From the IMG/VR virus record IMGVR_UViG_3300023082_000003, positions 1 through 47,399 of that record: 47,399 bases of DNA; one strand, given 5' to 3'. Position 1 is the first letter of the stretch; the number at the start of each line of letters is the position of its first letter. Both the position numbers and the translations under genes were made by a program. Under the pieces are notes generated by a model that saw only the letters and a program-made list of their open reading frames with translations, was not told the DNA's origin and ran no database searches. Source of the DNA: a virus. Of the stretch, positions 27,460 to 35,806 are shown one piece after another.

Positions 27460-27960
27460 CTATTTGATCAGAGCGTCGTATGAGCGCTCACAGGCTTTTC
27501 CTGCTATTCGGCTTGCATCAGCGATCGTCGCCAGGTCTCCCGCTCTTTGGTCAGCGCGCTGGCGCAGGTCGGCGAGCACGGTGGTGAGATCGCGGATTGC
27601 CGAGCCTCCTGCGGCAACTCTGGAATTGAGGGCGGCGCGACCGGCGAGCAGCTTATTGACTTCGAGCTGCAGGCTGTCAGCAGCAGACTGAGCGTCAGCA
27701 GCATCGGCAGCAGCCAGCTTGATTTGTTTTTGAGCATCGTTGCGCACCTGGTCAATGTCGCGTTGGCGTTGCTGTTCGGTCTGGCGGGCCTGCTCGCTGG
27801 CCTCGGCGGCCTTAGTCTCGATGTCTGCCCGGTATGCGGCGTACTCGTTGCGGACGTCGGCGAGTCGCAGCGTTTGGTAACCGGCGGCCACAGCCAAAGC
27901 TATTATCAGAGCCGCCACTCCCCATACCCACATCGGCACAAGCTTGAGAGCGGAGATCAC
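27460..27960 (-). CDS. Rz: i-spanin, Rz-like (DUF2514-like)
   Basis: The 166-residue protein starts at GTG 27960, overlapping the endolysin stop (GTGA), with AAGGA upstream. It has a TM helix near the N-terminus (MWVWGVAALIIALAVAAGYQ, residues ~9-28) and a long periplasmic coiled coil (AAEASEQARQTEQQRQRDID ...) ending in AGKACERSYDALIK. This is the inner-membrane spanin plan. With the nested o-spanin it should bridge inner and outer membranes and fuse them at lysis. Confidence 0.85.
   Translation of the reverse strand: MISALKLVPMWVWGVAALIIALAVAAGYQTLRLADVRNEYAAYRADIETKAAEASEQARQTEQQRQRDIDQVRNDAQKQIKLAAADAADAQSAADSLQLEVNKLLAGRAALNSRVAAGGSAIRDLTTVLADLRQRADQRAGDLATIADASRIAGKACERSYDALIK
27504..27737 (-). 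CDS. Rz1: o-spanin lipoprotein, Rz1-like, nested in Rz
   Basis: This 77-residue protein lies wholly inside the i-spanin gene in another frame. It begins MLKNKSSWLLPMLLTLSLLL and has a lipobox TAC|SS (Cys22) followed by a Pro-rich mature part (SPVAPPSIPELPQEA), as in Rz1. AGGTG lies about 8 bases before ATG 27737. Nesting of Rz1 in Rz is known from lambda. It should be anchored in the outer membrane and pair with the coiled coil of Rz. Confidence 0.85.
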   Translation of the reverse strand: MLKNKSSWLLPMLLTLSLLLTACSSKSISCSPVAPPSIPELPQEARQSAISPPCSPTCASALTKERETWRRSLMQAE

Positions 27961-28382
27961 GGCACGTCCTTGAAGAACACGTGGTGACCCATCTTCAGGG
28001 TTTGCCTCGCTTTTGCGGCCCACGCCGGCGGCTTCGGCATGGTTGTGGCGTAGTAATGGGTCGCGCCGCCTGTTGGATCTGGCTTGAGCCCGTCAATGAC
28101 CTGGCTCGCGGCTAAGCGGCAAGTTACGAACTCGCCAGCCGGGATCGGCTTTGCGCCGCTAAGGTATGGGTAGTTGGGATCGTTCTTGTTCCAGCAGCTG
28201 AACTGGAACGGCTTCTGGCAGACGCCGGCGTAGCCTTCGCCCCACCACGACTTATCCTTGCCGTCGTTCACTCGGTTGCGGATCGTCCAAGCCACGGCCA
28301 CCATCCCGGCCAGCCCTTCCCCGCGCGCTTCGCCCCACAGCGTGCGCGCCAGTACATCGCGATCTTTTTCAGTTACGGTCAT
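27957..28382 (-). CDS. Endolysin, cell wall hydrolase (SleB/Hydrolase_2-like)
   Basis: The 141-residue protein matches the Hydrolase_2 family: RTLWGEARGEGLAGMVAVAW, TIRNRVNDGK, WWGEGYAGVCQKPFQFSCWN and THYYATTMPKPPAWA. The Glu in WGEARGE is the expected catalytic residue. It should degrade peptidoglycan. No signal peptide is present, so release probably needs a holin. GGAG lies 6 bases before the ATG. Spanin genes follow directly. Confidence 0.9.
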   Translation of the reverse strand: MTVTEKDRDVLARTLWGEARGEGLAGMVAVAWTIRNRVNDGKDKSWWGEGYAGVCQKPFQFSCWNKNDPNYPYLSGAKPIPAGEFVTCRLAASQVIDGLKPDPTGGATHYYATTMPKPPAWAAKARQTLKMGHHVFFKDVP

Positions 28383-28396
28383 GCTTTTCTCCAGGC

Positions 28397-28422
28397 AAAA
28401 AAATACCCGCTCGATGGCGGGT
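28397..28422 (-). terminator. Intrinsic terminator between fibre and endolysin
   Basis: On the minus strand ACCCGC catcga GCGGGT is followed by ATTTTTTT. It lies after the tail-fibre gene and before endolysin, so lysis genes may be expressed only on antiterminated transcripts or as a fraction of read-through. Confidence 0.8.
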
Positions 28423-28449
28423 TGCGGGTGTTGCTTCGGTTTGGGCCTG

Positions 28450-29976
28450 TTAGGCGGCCGGCGTCATGAGTGCTTCAAGCCTGGCGAGACGCTCTTCCTG
28501 ACCTCGCGCAATAAACAGCGCAAGCTGGTCATAGCGGAAGCCGTATCTGTTACCGGCGGGCTCGGCTTTTTTCGTGATGACATACTGACGAGATGTTTCT
28601 TCCCACGTAAAGGAGGGATAGTCCTCGTACTGCTCAAACATGGATATCTCAACATTTTGATAAATCATTTCGCCGAGTGAATAAATGTTGCCGCGAATTG
28701 ACTCGTAACCCGCCTCCTCGACGGCTGGCCATTCGTCGTAGCAGATGAATGCGTAAGCCATCGCGTCCAGACCAAATGAGGTCATGATTTCGATGGCTCT
28801 TTGCACAGTCATGCCGACGTGAATCCTTGCCTCATCCCCTTTCTCTAAGATGGATGCAAGCCACTTGAAGGTGCCGATCTCTTTGGCCAGAGCGATTGAA
28901 GCTTGAATTTCTGCCTCTTTCATCGCCGATACTGCGGTTTTCTCGCGTGCGTCGGACGTGTTGATCGTTCCGGAAACAGCAAATATTGTTGACCATCGTC
29001 GTTGGCCGTTACCCAAATTTGCGCCGCCGTCAATGTCGTTGTAGAGGTTGGTGCAGACGACACTAAGGGGTATATATCCGCTATTTGCTGGGTTGACGGA
29101 CTGGATCTGGTTTACGCCAGTCCCTTGGGTCAGAATGAGCCGCCCTTGACTCGACATGACCTGGAACACCGCGGCGCCGGGCGCTACGCTGGTAGCGCCC
29201 ACCAATGAAGCATTTGCTAGCGTCTGCGGCGCGGACCATGAGTTCGCATTGCTAAGCAGCGGCACGTTAGCGCCTGACGTGTCGATGTTTCTGACGGCAG
29301 AGCTCCCAAGGCCTAAAGCGGTGCGCGCACCTCCCTGATCGCTGGCGCCTGTGCCGCCAGACGATAAAGGTATGGGTGACGTCACGCTCAGGGATGGCAC
29401 TGTCAAGAGGCCTGCATAGGAGTACGTCATCTGCGGGCCCGAGGCGGTGTTGTCCGCATTTACTGATCGCCAGCTATAACCCCCAGATCCAGCGCCGCGG
29501 TTGACAATAAAATTCCCTTCGCCTAGCTGGCCGGAATTCCAGGCCATGTACATGCCTTGCGTCCCATACAGCGCCGCTGCTGATTGGACTCCCACCTCGG
29601 AGAGCAAAACTCGACCATCCGTTCTGCCAGTGCCCCCCTTAGTGATGGGCAGGGTGTCATAGTTGCCGGTCGTGCCCAGCGCTGCCAGCTTGTCGCCAAA
29701 TTGCAACCGAAGCTGGTTGAACGCATCCACCATCAGCTTCGGATAACCCTGGACCGGCATGATGGCGTACGTTGCGCCACTCACGGTCGCACCTTTGTAG
29801 GCTGGCAAGATCGAGATCACAGTAGCGCTGGCCACGTTGGTGACTTCATAGCTCAGACCGTCGGGGCCGACGAAGGCGTCCCCGACTCGCGCATTGGCGT
29901 CGAAAGCAGCGTTAGTGCCAGTTACCGCGGTTGATCCGTTTGTCACGGACACAGTCCCACCTCTGAGCCAAGGCAT
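28450..29976 (-). CDS. Tail fibre with C-terminal S74-type chaperone
   Basis: The 508-residue protein has an N-terminal fold (MPWLRGGTVSVTNGSTAVTG), a Gly-rich repeat-like middle (ITKGGTGRTDGR, PLSSGGTGASDQGG) and a C-terminal segment beginning SDAREKTAVSAMKEAEIQAS, where the pattern of the S74 intramolecular chaperone appears (TSDAREK ... GFRYDQLALF). In such fibres the chaperone trimerises and is cut off at the Ser of the motif. It should bind a host receptor. GGAG lies 8 bases before ATG 29976; TTG 29994 is an unlikely alternative. Confidence 0.85.
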   Translation of the reverse strand: MPWLRGGTVSVTNGSTAVTGTNAAFDANARVGDAFVGPDGLSYEVTNVASATVISILPAYKGATVSGATYAIMPVQGYPKLMVDAFNQLRLQFGDKLAALGTTGNYDTLPITKGGTGRTDGRVLLSEVGVQSAAALYGTQGMYMAWNSGQLGEGNFIVNRGAGSGGYSWRSVNADNTASGPQMTYSYAGLLTVPSLSVTSPIPLSSGGTGASDQGGARTALGLGSSAVRNIDTSGANVPLLSNANSWSAPQTLANASLVGATSVAPGAAVFQVMSSQGRLILTQGTGVNQIQSVNPANSGYIPLSVVCTNLYNDIDGGANLGNGQRRWSTIFAVSGTINTSDAREKTAVSAMKEAEIQASIALAKEIGTFKWLASILEKGDEARIHVGMTVQRAIEIMTSFGLDAMAYAFICYDEWPAVEEAGYESIRGNIYSLGEMIYQNVEISMFEQYEDYPSFTWEETSRQYVITKKAEPAGNRYGFRYDQLALFIARGQEERLARLEALMTPAA

Positions 29977-30007
29977 CAGATATTCTCCAATCAAAAGGTT
30001 TATGCGC

Positions 30008-30670
30008 TCAGGAAACTAAGCGCGCGCAAAGAAATGGTCGGTTTCCGGGGTCAGCGGTCCACGCTGTTGTCGCTACGCTGTACATGATGATTCGGTTATT
30101 CGCGTAATCGACCCCAAGAGAGCAAAGCCCGCCAGCGGATTGGTTATGGCAGTACATCGTGAACGGGTTGATCGAAACATATTCGCCAGGTCCTAGCGCC
30201 TTGGCGATCGTCCACATCCACCGCCTTCCTGTGGAGAGGTCCTCGAATCCCGCATAGGTCCAGGTGCCAGAGGCGAAGGTAACGACGACAGCCGGCGCAC
30301 CGCTGTCATAAACAAGCCCACCAGCCGCGTTCCATATGCGCATACCGAAGGTGGCCGTTCCCATGGACGCCCAAGCAGCCGCGAAATAAAGGCCGCTCAG
30401 ATTCCCACTGGTGGTGGACGCCTTTATAGAAAATCCTGTCCAGTTTCCCGGGCCTCCGCTGAACCAGACCGAATACGGAACTTGGATCGCTCCGCCATCT
30501 GGCCGGATGAACACGATCGGCGGATCGGCGCTGGTTACCGCCCTTGGGAACACCACACTTGCGCCACCAACACCGGCGTAACTCCCTTTTGTCAAAACGC
30601 ACAACCGCGGCGTTTCTGCATCGATCTGCACGTAGCCGCTGTCGTTGATGCACAGAACCCCGTAACTCAT
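30008..30670 (-). CDS. Tail-tip/fibre protein (220 aa)
   Basis: The product starts MSYGVLCINDSGYVQIDAET and is rich in Gly, Trp and aromatic residues with beta-strand pattern (SVWFSGGPGNWTGFSIKAST). Its first ~25 residues resemble those of the next gene (both MSYG, then G..D..T..V), suggesting paralogy. It lies between J and the fibre, so a tip or receptor-binding role is likely. ATG 30670 overlaps the preceding stop by ATGA. Confidence 0.75.
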   Translation of the reverse strand: MSYGVLCINDSGYVQIDAETPRLCVLTKGSYAGVGGASVVFPRAVTSADPPIVFIRPDGGAIQVPYSVWFSGGPGNWTGFSIKASTTSGNLSGLYFAAAWASMGTATFGMRIWNAAGGLVYDSGAPAVVVTFASGTWTYAGFEDLSTGRRWMWTIAKALGPGEYVSINPFTMYCHNQSAGGLCSLGVDYANNRIIMYSVATTAWTADPGNRPFLCARLVS

Positions 30671-31035
30671 GCTCCCCACCTAATTGCGTAGGCTTTCGCC
30701 ACGACCCTTGTCTGGTTTGTGTTGTTCAGGTTTGCGCCTGGGTTGGCTGACCTTACCGTGACCTGGTTCATTGCCACGCTGACATACGGGTAGGAGCTGA
30801 TGTTGCCTGCTGCGTCACCCTGGGCCGACTGCACGTCCTGCACCCTTGTGGGGATGATCATGAACACGCAATTGGCCGGATTGAAGCCCGGGATGTTGTA
30901 GGTGTAGATGGTGGGGGTATTGCCGCTGGTCATGCTGAAGTCGACAACGCCCTGCCAAATCACCTGGTAGGTGAAGGTGGGCGTGTCCATGACCAGATTG
31001 CCGTTTTCGTCCCAGACCCTCGCGCCATAACTCAT
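30667..31035 (-). CDS. Tail-tip protein (122 aa), MSYG family
   Basis: Starts MSYGARVWDENGNLVMDTPT and has aromatic strands (YTYNIPGFNPANCVFMIIPT). Related to the following 220-residue protein at its N-terminus. ATG 31035 overlaps the J-like stop by ATGA. Small beta-rich tip proteins in this position are common in Pseudomonas siphoviruses. Exact role unknown. Confidence 0.75.
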   Translation of the reverse strand: MSYGARVWDENGNLVMDTPTFTYQVIWQGVVDFSMTSGNTPTIYTYNIPGFNPANCVFMIIPTRVQDVQSAQGDAAGNISSYPYVSVAMNQVTVRSANPGANLNNTNQTRVVAKAYAIRWGA

Positions 31036-34000
31036 GCGTCAAGATTCCCCCACTGATAGCGCTTCACGCCGTTTTGATCGAAAACTTTGCCACCAAACCC
31101 ATTAATGACCTGGCGTCCACCGCCGCCCAGCGGGGAGTTTATCTCGAAGGTTCCATCCTTGTTGAGGATCCAGCCACTCTGACCAGCGAGGTAGTTAGTG
31201 GAGCTTATGTAGCTGCCGATCTTGGCGTTGGTTATCGTGCCGTCCGCGATGAAAGCTTGGTTGATGAATACTTGGCCGCCCTGCACCGCAAATGGCACCG
31301 AAAGCGATCCGCTTGTTTCGTCTAAGATTGCGAAGCGCTGGGCATAGGCGAGGATCTGCGACTCCTGCTGTTGGCCTTCTACGCCGATTGCCAGCCCGGC
31401 CATCACCGTCCTGCCGTTGACCGTCGTGGACGTTTTTATGGTTGTGAGAGCAGACACCTTGCCGTTCAGTCCTGAAACAGCGGTGCTTGCGGTTTGAGCT
31501 TGTGCTGTAGCCCCATTGGCAGTCGCTTGAGCTGTATCTAGGCGGGTAGATAGTGCTCCATCTCCGTCGGAACGGGCGGTGGACTCAGCCTGAATCGCCG
31601 CCTGATTGCTGCCCACCGTGGCAGTCAATGTCGACAGCTGTTGCGCGGTAGCCTGCTGGTTAGTCGCCATCGCCGTTTCAACCGTGATGACGCGCGCTTC
31701 GTTCGTGCCGACCCGCGCGTCCAGGACTGTGGTGCGCTGGGCCTGCGCGAAGTCCTGCTCAGTCCTTACCTTCACCTCCTGGGCATAGCTGGCTGTCGCG
31801 TCCCACCCTTTCAGCGCGTCAGCCATCAATCCTTCGATGGGATCATCGCGAGTGGAGGCCTGGATCGCTTGCAGTTGCGAAGCGGTCGATGTGGTCTTAC
31901 CGTCGATGGTGGTGATGTCAGTCGTGTTTTTCGTGACCTGCGCGGCCAGCCCGTTAGCTGTCCGAATCGACTGGCCGCTGTTCACCCAGTACAGAGGGTT
32001 CGGCGGTCCGTTCGAGCCGTCGGCTTTTGCCGGCACGTCGAGGATCGCGGTCCAGAGGTTGTCGCCCACCCGGACGGTGTTGTCGCGCACGTAGGCATCG
32101 GTCGGAACGTATACCAGCGCATCGACCAGATCCCCGATCTCTTCCTTCAATTCATCCAGCCGCTCATTGACTGAGTTGGGACCGTCGCCGGTGATCAGCT
32201 CAATATCTGAAAGCAGACTCTGTGAAAGCTCTGTCTTGCTGATCTTCCCAGCCATCGCAGCCAGGTAGGCCGATATATCGTTCGAGGTCGACGCCGGAAC
32301 GTACAGAAAGGCGCTCTTGCCGTAAGCGTTCACTGATCGAATGAAGTAGTAATAGTTGGTGTAGAACGCCAACCCGGTGTGCGTGAAGCTCAGGCCCTGC
32401 CCCAGATAGTCAGCTGTCTGCGCCGTGGCTGTCGGCGAGGTGCTGAAGAAATACTCGTAGGTGCCACCGTTCAGCGAGAGCGTCGGGTTCTGGGGAATCA
32501 GCACGATGTTGTCGATAGAGGACTGGACCACGCATGATTCTGGGATCGGTGGGCCATTGATGCTGACGTTGATCGAGACCTCGCCAGAACGCGCCATAGG
32601 CCCAACAGCTGCGACACTCATCGTATAGTTGCCAGATGGCAGGCCATTAATGGCGCAACGGTTAGCCTCTGCTGGCACCGAGTGGGACTGAACAGCTGCC
32701 GAGCCCTGCTTCACGACCACGGCGTAAGACGTGACGATGCCAGATGGCGGCGTCCAGGCCAGCACGCCCTGAACCACTTCCGCTGTGTCGTCGGGGATCC
32801 ATGAAAGGTTCGTGGGCGAGCCAAGACCGCCGGTAGGCAGATTGATGAACCCGAGCGGGTTGTAGGGCTGGCCCACGGCATCGTCAAACTGCGCGGCTTC
32901 GTACTGAGCAACGGAAACGCTGCAGCCTTCAGCAGTAGCCATCGACCAGTTGGTGACGATGAACTCCCCCAAGATGTTCAGCGACGGCAGGTTGACCCGA
33001 ACCGCGCGGCCTGGCCGGCAGTTGTAGCCCTGGAAGTTCATGGGCAGGTTGAGTGCGCCGGCGGCGCGGCGGCGGCGGAGCTCAATATTCGCCAGGCGCT
33101 GCGCCTGATACGGGTCGGTGACATAGGAGAAGGTCAGTGTCTCCGCCGCCTCTCCGCCATCCTCGGTAACCCACTGAGCAACGCTGACCTCGGGGTAATC
33201 CGTTTCCGTCCATGATTGCGACGGATCGATGAAAGTCCCGCGCACAGTATTAATGGCCGCATCGTTCGTTGGTTCGGTGTTTCCGGTGATGGTGCCCACG
33301 ATCATGTCTTCGGTGATTTCGAAGTCATAGGGCCCATAATAAGCGCCGGCCTGAAGCATCCAGCGACCACCGACACGGATCAGTTTGCCCGCGCATGCGG
33401 CCTCAAACCGCTGCATAACGTTGGTGCGCTGCTCGTCCGCGCCAATCACACAGGCAGAACGATAACGCTGACTGACCGATCCGTCTGCGTTGGTGATTGT
33501 CTCATCGCACACGTTGGCCGCGCTGGCGAACGTCTCGAACACGATCTCATCGTCTGGTACGCCGCAGCGGGTACGCAGATACCAGAGCATGTGCAGCGCG
33601 GTGTTGCCGGTGTAGATGTTGCTGCCGGTGCGTGGGTCGAAGATGTCGTTGCGGCCGCGAACCACGAAACGGACGTCCGGGATGCCTGAAGGGAATTTGA
33701 CAGCACTGTAAAACAGCGACAGCCGGACATAGGAGAGCCCGCGACCAATCTGAGTGTCTTTCCAGTCGGCGCAGTTGGCTTTGAGGAAGGCGTTGACCTG
33801 GGTGGGATTGACCACCAGCTCATAGGTCGCGTACGCACCAAAGCTCGATATCTCTTCCTCGCCAAGGTAAATGGCTTCGAGGTCATCGATCGCGCCTTCG
33901 CACAGCACATAGACCAGGTGCAGCCACTCGCCGTCAGCCTGAGTCCCTGACTGTTCCTGCGCCCATACCAGCACGCCGCCGGTGCTGACGCGGCCGAGGA

Positions 34001-34208
34001 TGAAGCGGACTGGGGCTTTTGAGGATCTGACTGTCTGCGCCGACGGCTCGTTGTCGCGCATGGACGACTTGGTGTTGAGCTTTTCCTGCTGCTCCGCCGC
34101 GTAGAAGGCCAACCCCGCACCCACCACAGCGCCGACCGGCCCCCCTTGCACGAAGCCAAGGACGGCGCCGACGACGACCTGGGCGAGCTTCCTTACTCCA
34201 CTGCTCAT
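31032..34208 (-). CDS. J: Tail tip attachment protein, J-like
   Basis: At 1058 residues it is the largest protein encoded here and corresponds to the lambda J/central fibre. The N-terminus has a Gly-rich membrane-like helix (VVGAVLGFVQGGPVGAVVGA) as in other J proteins. The middle shows fibronectin-III-like strands (SYAVVVKQGSAAVQSH, TNYYYFIRSVNAYGKSAF) and the C-terminus resembles the DUF1983 end (TIKTSTTVNGRTVMAGLAIG, NAKIGSYISSTNYLAG). It determines host recognition and starts the tail-tip complex. ATG 34208 overlaps the preceding stop (ATGA). Confidence 0.9.
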   Translation of the reverse strand: MSSGVRKLAQVVVGAVLGFVQGGPVGAVVGAGLAFYAAEQQEKLNTKSSMRDNEPSAQTVRSSKAPVRFILGRVSTGGVLVWAQEQSGTQADGEWLHLVYVLCEGAIDDLEAIYLGEEEISSFGAYATYELVVNPTQVNAFLKANCADWKDTQIGRGLSYVRLSLFYSAVKFPSGIPDVRFVVRGRNDIFDPRTGSNIYTGNTALHMLWYLRTRCGVPDDEIVFETFASAANVCDETITNADGSVSQRYRSACVIGADEQRTNVMQRFEAACAGKLIRVGGRWMLQAGAYYGPYDFEITEDMIVGTITGNTEPTNDAAINTVRGTFIDPSQSWTETDYPEVSVAQWVTEDGGEAAETLTFSYVTDPYQAQRLANIELRRRRAAGALNLPMNFQGYNCRPGRAVRVNLPSLNILGEFIVTNWSMATAEGCSVSVAQYEAAQFDDAVGQPYNPLGFINLPTGGLGSPTNLSWIPDDTAEVVQGVLAWTPPSGIVTSYAVVVKQGSAAVQSHSVPAEANRCAINGLPSGNYTMSVAAVGPMARSGEVSINVSINGPPIPESCVVQSSIDNIVLIPQNPTLSLNGGTYEYFFSTSPTATAQTADYLGQGLSFTHTGLAFYTNYYYFIRSVNAYGKSAFLYVPASTSNDISAYLAAMAGKISKTELSQSLLSDIELITGDGPNSVNERLDELKEEIGDLVDALVYVPTDAYVRDNTVRVGDNLWTAILDVPAKADGSNGPPNPLYWVNSGQSIRTANGLAAQVTKNTTDITTIDGKTTSTASQLQAIQASTRDDPIEGLMADALKGWDATASYAQEVKVRTEQDFAQAQRTTVLDARVGTNEARVITVETAMATNQQATAQQLSTLTATVGSNQAAIQAESTARSDGDGALSTRLDTAQATANGATAQAQTASTAVSGLNGKVSALTTIKTSTTVNGRTVMAGLAIGVEGQQQESQILAYAQRFAILDETSGSLSVPFAVQGGQVFINQAFIADGTITNAKIGSYISSTNYLAGQSGWILNKDGTFEINSPLGGGGRQVINGFGGKVFDQNGVKRYQWGNLDA

Positions 34209-34603
34209 TCAACTCTCCAGACCGCCAGGGGCGTGCATTCAACTCGGGTTACACCGTCGTCGGTGGTTGACCAGTATTCGTTTGCCCAGAACACAGCGAC
34301 GGCACGACCATTTGGCGCGTCGTACATCGCCACATCGCCGCGCTGGATGAAGGCAGGCTGAACGCGGGCGAAACACGCGTCCCACGCTGCCTCAAGGCTG
34401 CCGTGATTCTTCTTCAGCAACCGCTTCGCGCCCGACTCCGTCTTGTACTTGCCACGGTACTGCTCGGCTGGGTCCTTCCTGCATACAGCAATCGTGCAGT
34501 CGGCAGCGAACAGGCAGCAGTCAAATTCCCCCCATGAAAAAGGCCGCCCTAAGGCAGCCTTGATCACGTCGTGCAGACGCGTAGTCCAGTCTCTGTTGCG
34601 CAT
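34205..34603 (-). CDS. Tail assembly protein, DUF6950-like (132 aa)
   Basis: The product begins MRNRDWTTRLHDVIKAALGR and contains PFSWGEFDCCLFAADC, which resembles a Cys active-site segment of NlpC/P60-like tail proteins such as lambda K, followed by YKTESGAKRLLKKNHGSL and RGDVAMYDAPNGRAV. In lambda, K lies just before I and J. A tail-tip peptidase or assembly role is likely. A longer upstream frame is Arg/Pro-rich and unsupported. Confidence 0.75.
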   Translation of the reverse strand: MRNRDWTTRLHDVIKAALGRPFSWGEFDCCLFAADCTIAVCRKDPAEQYRGKYKTESGAKRLLKKNHGSLEAAWDACFARVQPAFIQRGDVAMYDAPNGRAVAVFWANEYWSTTDDGVTRVECTPLAVWRVE

Positions 34604-34605
34604 CG

Positions 34606-35208
34606 CTATTTCTCGTAATTGAACACCGGCGCGTCCTTGCTCGACCCCCAGTAGATGGGCCACTCGGACATTTGGGCGATTGCGTAGAAGAACCGGTCGC
34701 CTTGATGGCGCGCCCGATGGTTTTCGTCGGTGAAGCGCTCGGTGCCGGTCCGGCTCCACTCGGCCATGCGATCAACGATTGGAACGGTGATGCTGTTGCC
34801 GTCTGAGCCGTTTCCGCCGAACGAGAAGCTTGCGGCATCCATACGCCCCGAGAACAGGATGTCGGCGGCGTAGTTCCCGGCCTCATCGAACACAACGAAC
34901 AGCAGCTTTCCGGACCGGCCGCGACAGCCGCGGATGTTGGTCTCGGTGATGATGTAGCTGTCCAGGCCGCTGAGCGTCAGATCCACCGACATAGGCGAGC
35001 CTGAGTTGTCGCTCTCCTGCGACTGGCCTACTTCACCGAAGTGGCCCACGCCGTCGTAAGTGATGCCGTCGATGACCAGCGTCCCTGTGCCGGTGTGCGC
35101 GAAGACCATGCCGTCCTCGAAGTCGAGCTGACAGGCATATACCGTGAGGAATTTACCAGTCGAGATGATATCGACGACGCTTTGGCTGAATGGGAATGAC
35201 GACGCCAT
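34606..35208 (-). CDS. Minor tail protein (200 aa)
   Basis: The protein begins MASSFPFSQSVVDIISTGKF and has beta-rich sequence (TGTLVIDGITYDGVGHFGEV, SVDLTLSGLDSYI) typical of minor tail or baseplate-hub proteins located between the distal tail protein and J. It is one base from the previous stop (TGATG). Its exact counterpart in lambda is unclear, perhaps L- or hub-like. Confidence 0.75.
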   Translation of the reverse strand: MASSFPFSQSVVDIISTGKFLTVYACQLDFEDGMVFAHTGTGTLVIDGITYDGVGHFGEVGQSQESDNSGSPMSVDLTLSGLDSYIITETNIRGCRGRSGKLLFVVFDEAGNYAADILFSGRMDAASFSFGGNGSDGNSITVPIVDRMAEWSRTGTERFTDENHRARHQGDRFFYAIAQMSEWPIYWGSSKDAPVFNYEK

Positions 35209-35792
35209 CAGAAGGCCTCCCTGAACTGGTAGCTGCCGTTGGCGATTACTGGTTTAACGGTCATGGCCCAGGTGTCCTGCGTCATGCGCATCTCGGAATA
35301 TGGGTTGAGGTACTCGATTGCGGTGCCAGCGGTCATGGTGCGCCTGATTCGCTTGTTTACTGTCACCGTCGCAAGGCCTTGGGCATTTGAGGATGCGGCG
35401 TCCACCACCTCGAACATCTCGCCGGCCACGGTAAGGTAATCGCCGACGGAGAACAGCGTGGTGTTCGCAGTGGCGCCGGATATCGAGATTGTTCGGGCCT
35501 GGGCATTGCCGGCCGCCACTTTCAGGGCCCCCACGTTGTTGGTGCGTCTGCGCGTGAACGCAGGCAGGTTGAAGGTCCCGAACATCCCGTCAAGCTTTCC
35601 CAGGAATGCAGACAGCTCGCGCTCCCGGATTCGGGTGAGCAGATCGAACGTCAGCGTGCATTGCCAGTAGGCGCCGGGCTGACCGACGATCTGCTGGGCG
35701 TTGGACAGCGTCGATGTGAAAGCCCTGCTGTTGTTCACCAGCCCCCACGTCATTTCAGAGGGGCGGATCGATGCCGGCAATGTGAGCGCCAT
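35208..35792 (-). CDS. Minor tail / distal tail-like protein (194 aa)
   Basis: The product begins MALTLPASIRPSEMTWGLVN and contains PGAYWQCTLTFDLLTRIRER (residues ~39-58), like other tail proteins that follow the tape measure. The C-terminal half is beta-rich. In gene order this is the lambda M or distal-tail position. It shares a base with the next start. Confidence 0.75.
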   Translation of the reverse strand: MALTLPASIRPSEMTWGLVNNSRAFTSTLSNAQQIVGQPGAYWQCTLTFDLLTRIRERELSAFLGKLDGMFGTFNLPAFTRRRTNNVGALKVAAGNAQARTISISGATANTTLFSVGDYLTVAGEMFEVVDAASSNAQGLATVTVNKRIRRTMTAGTAIEYLNPYSEMRMTQDTWAMTVKPVIANGSYQFREAF

Positions 35793-35806
35793 GCGTACTC
35801 CTTGAG

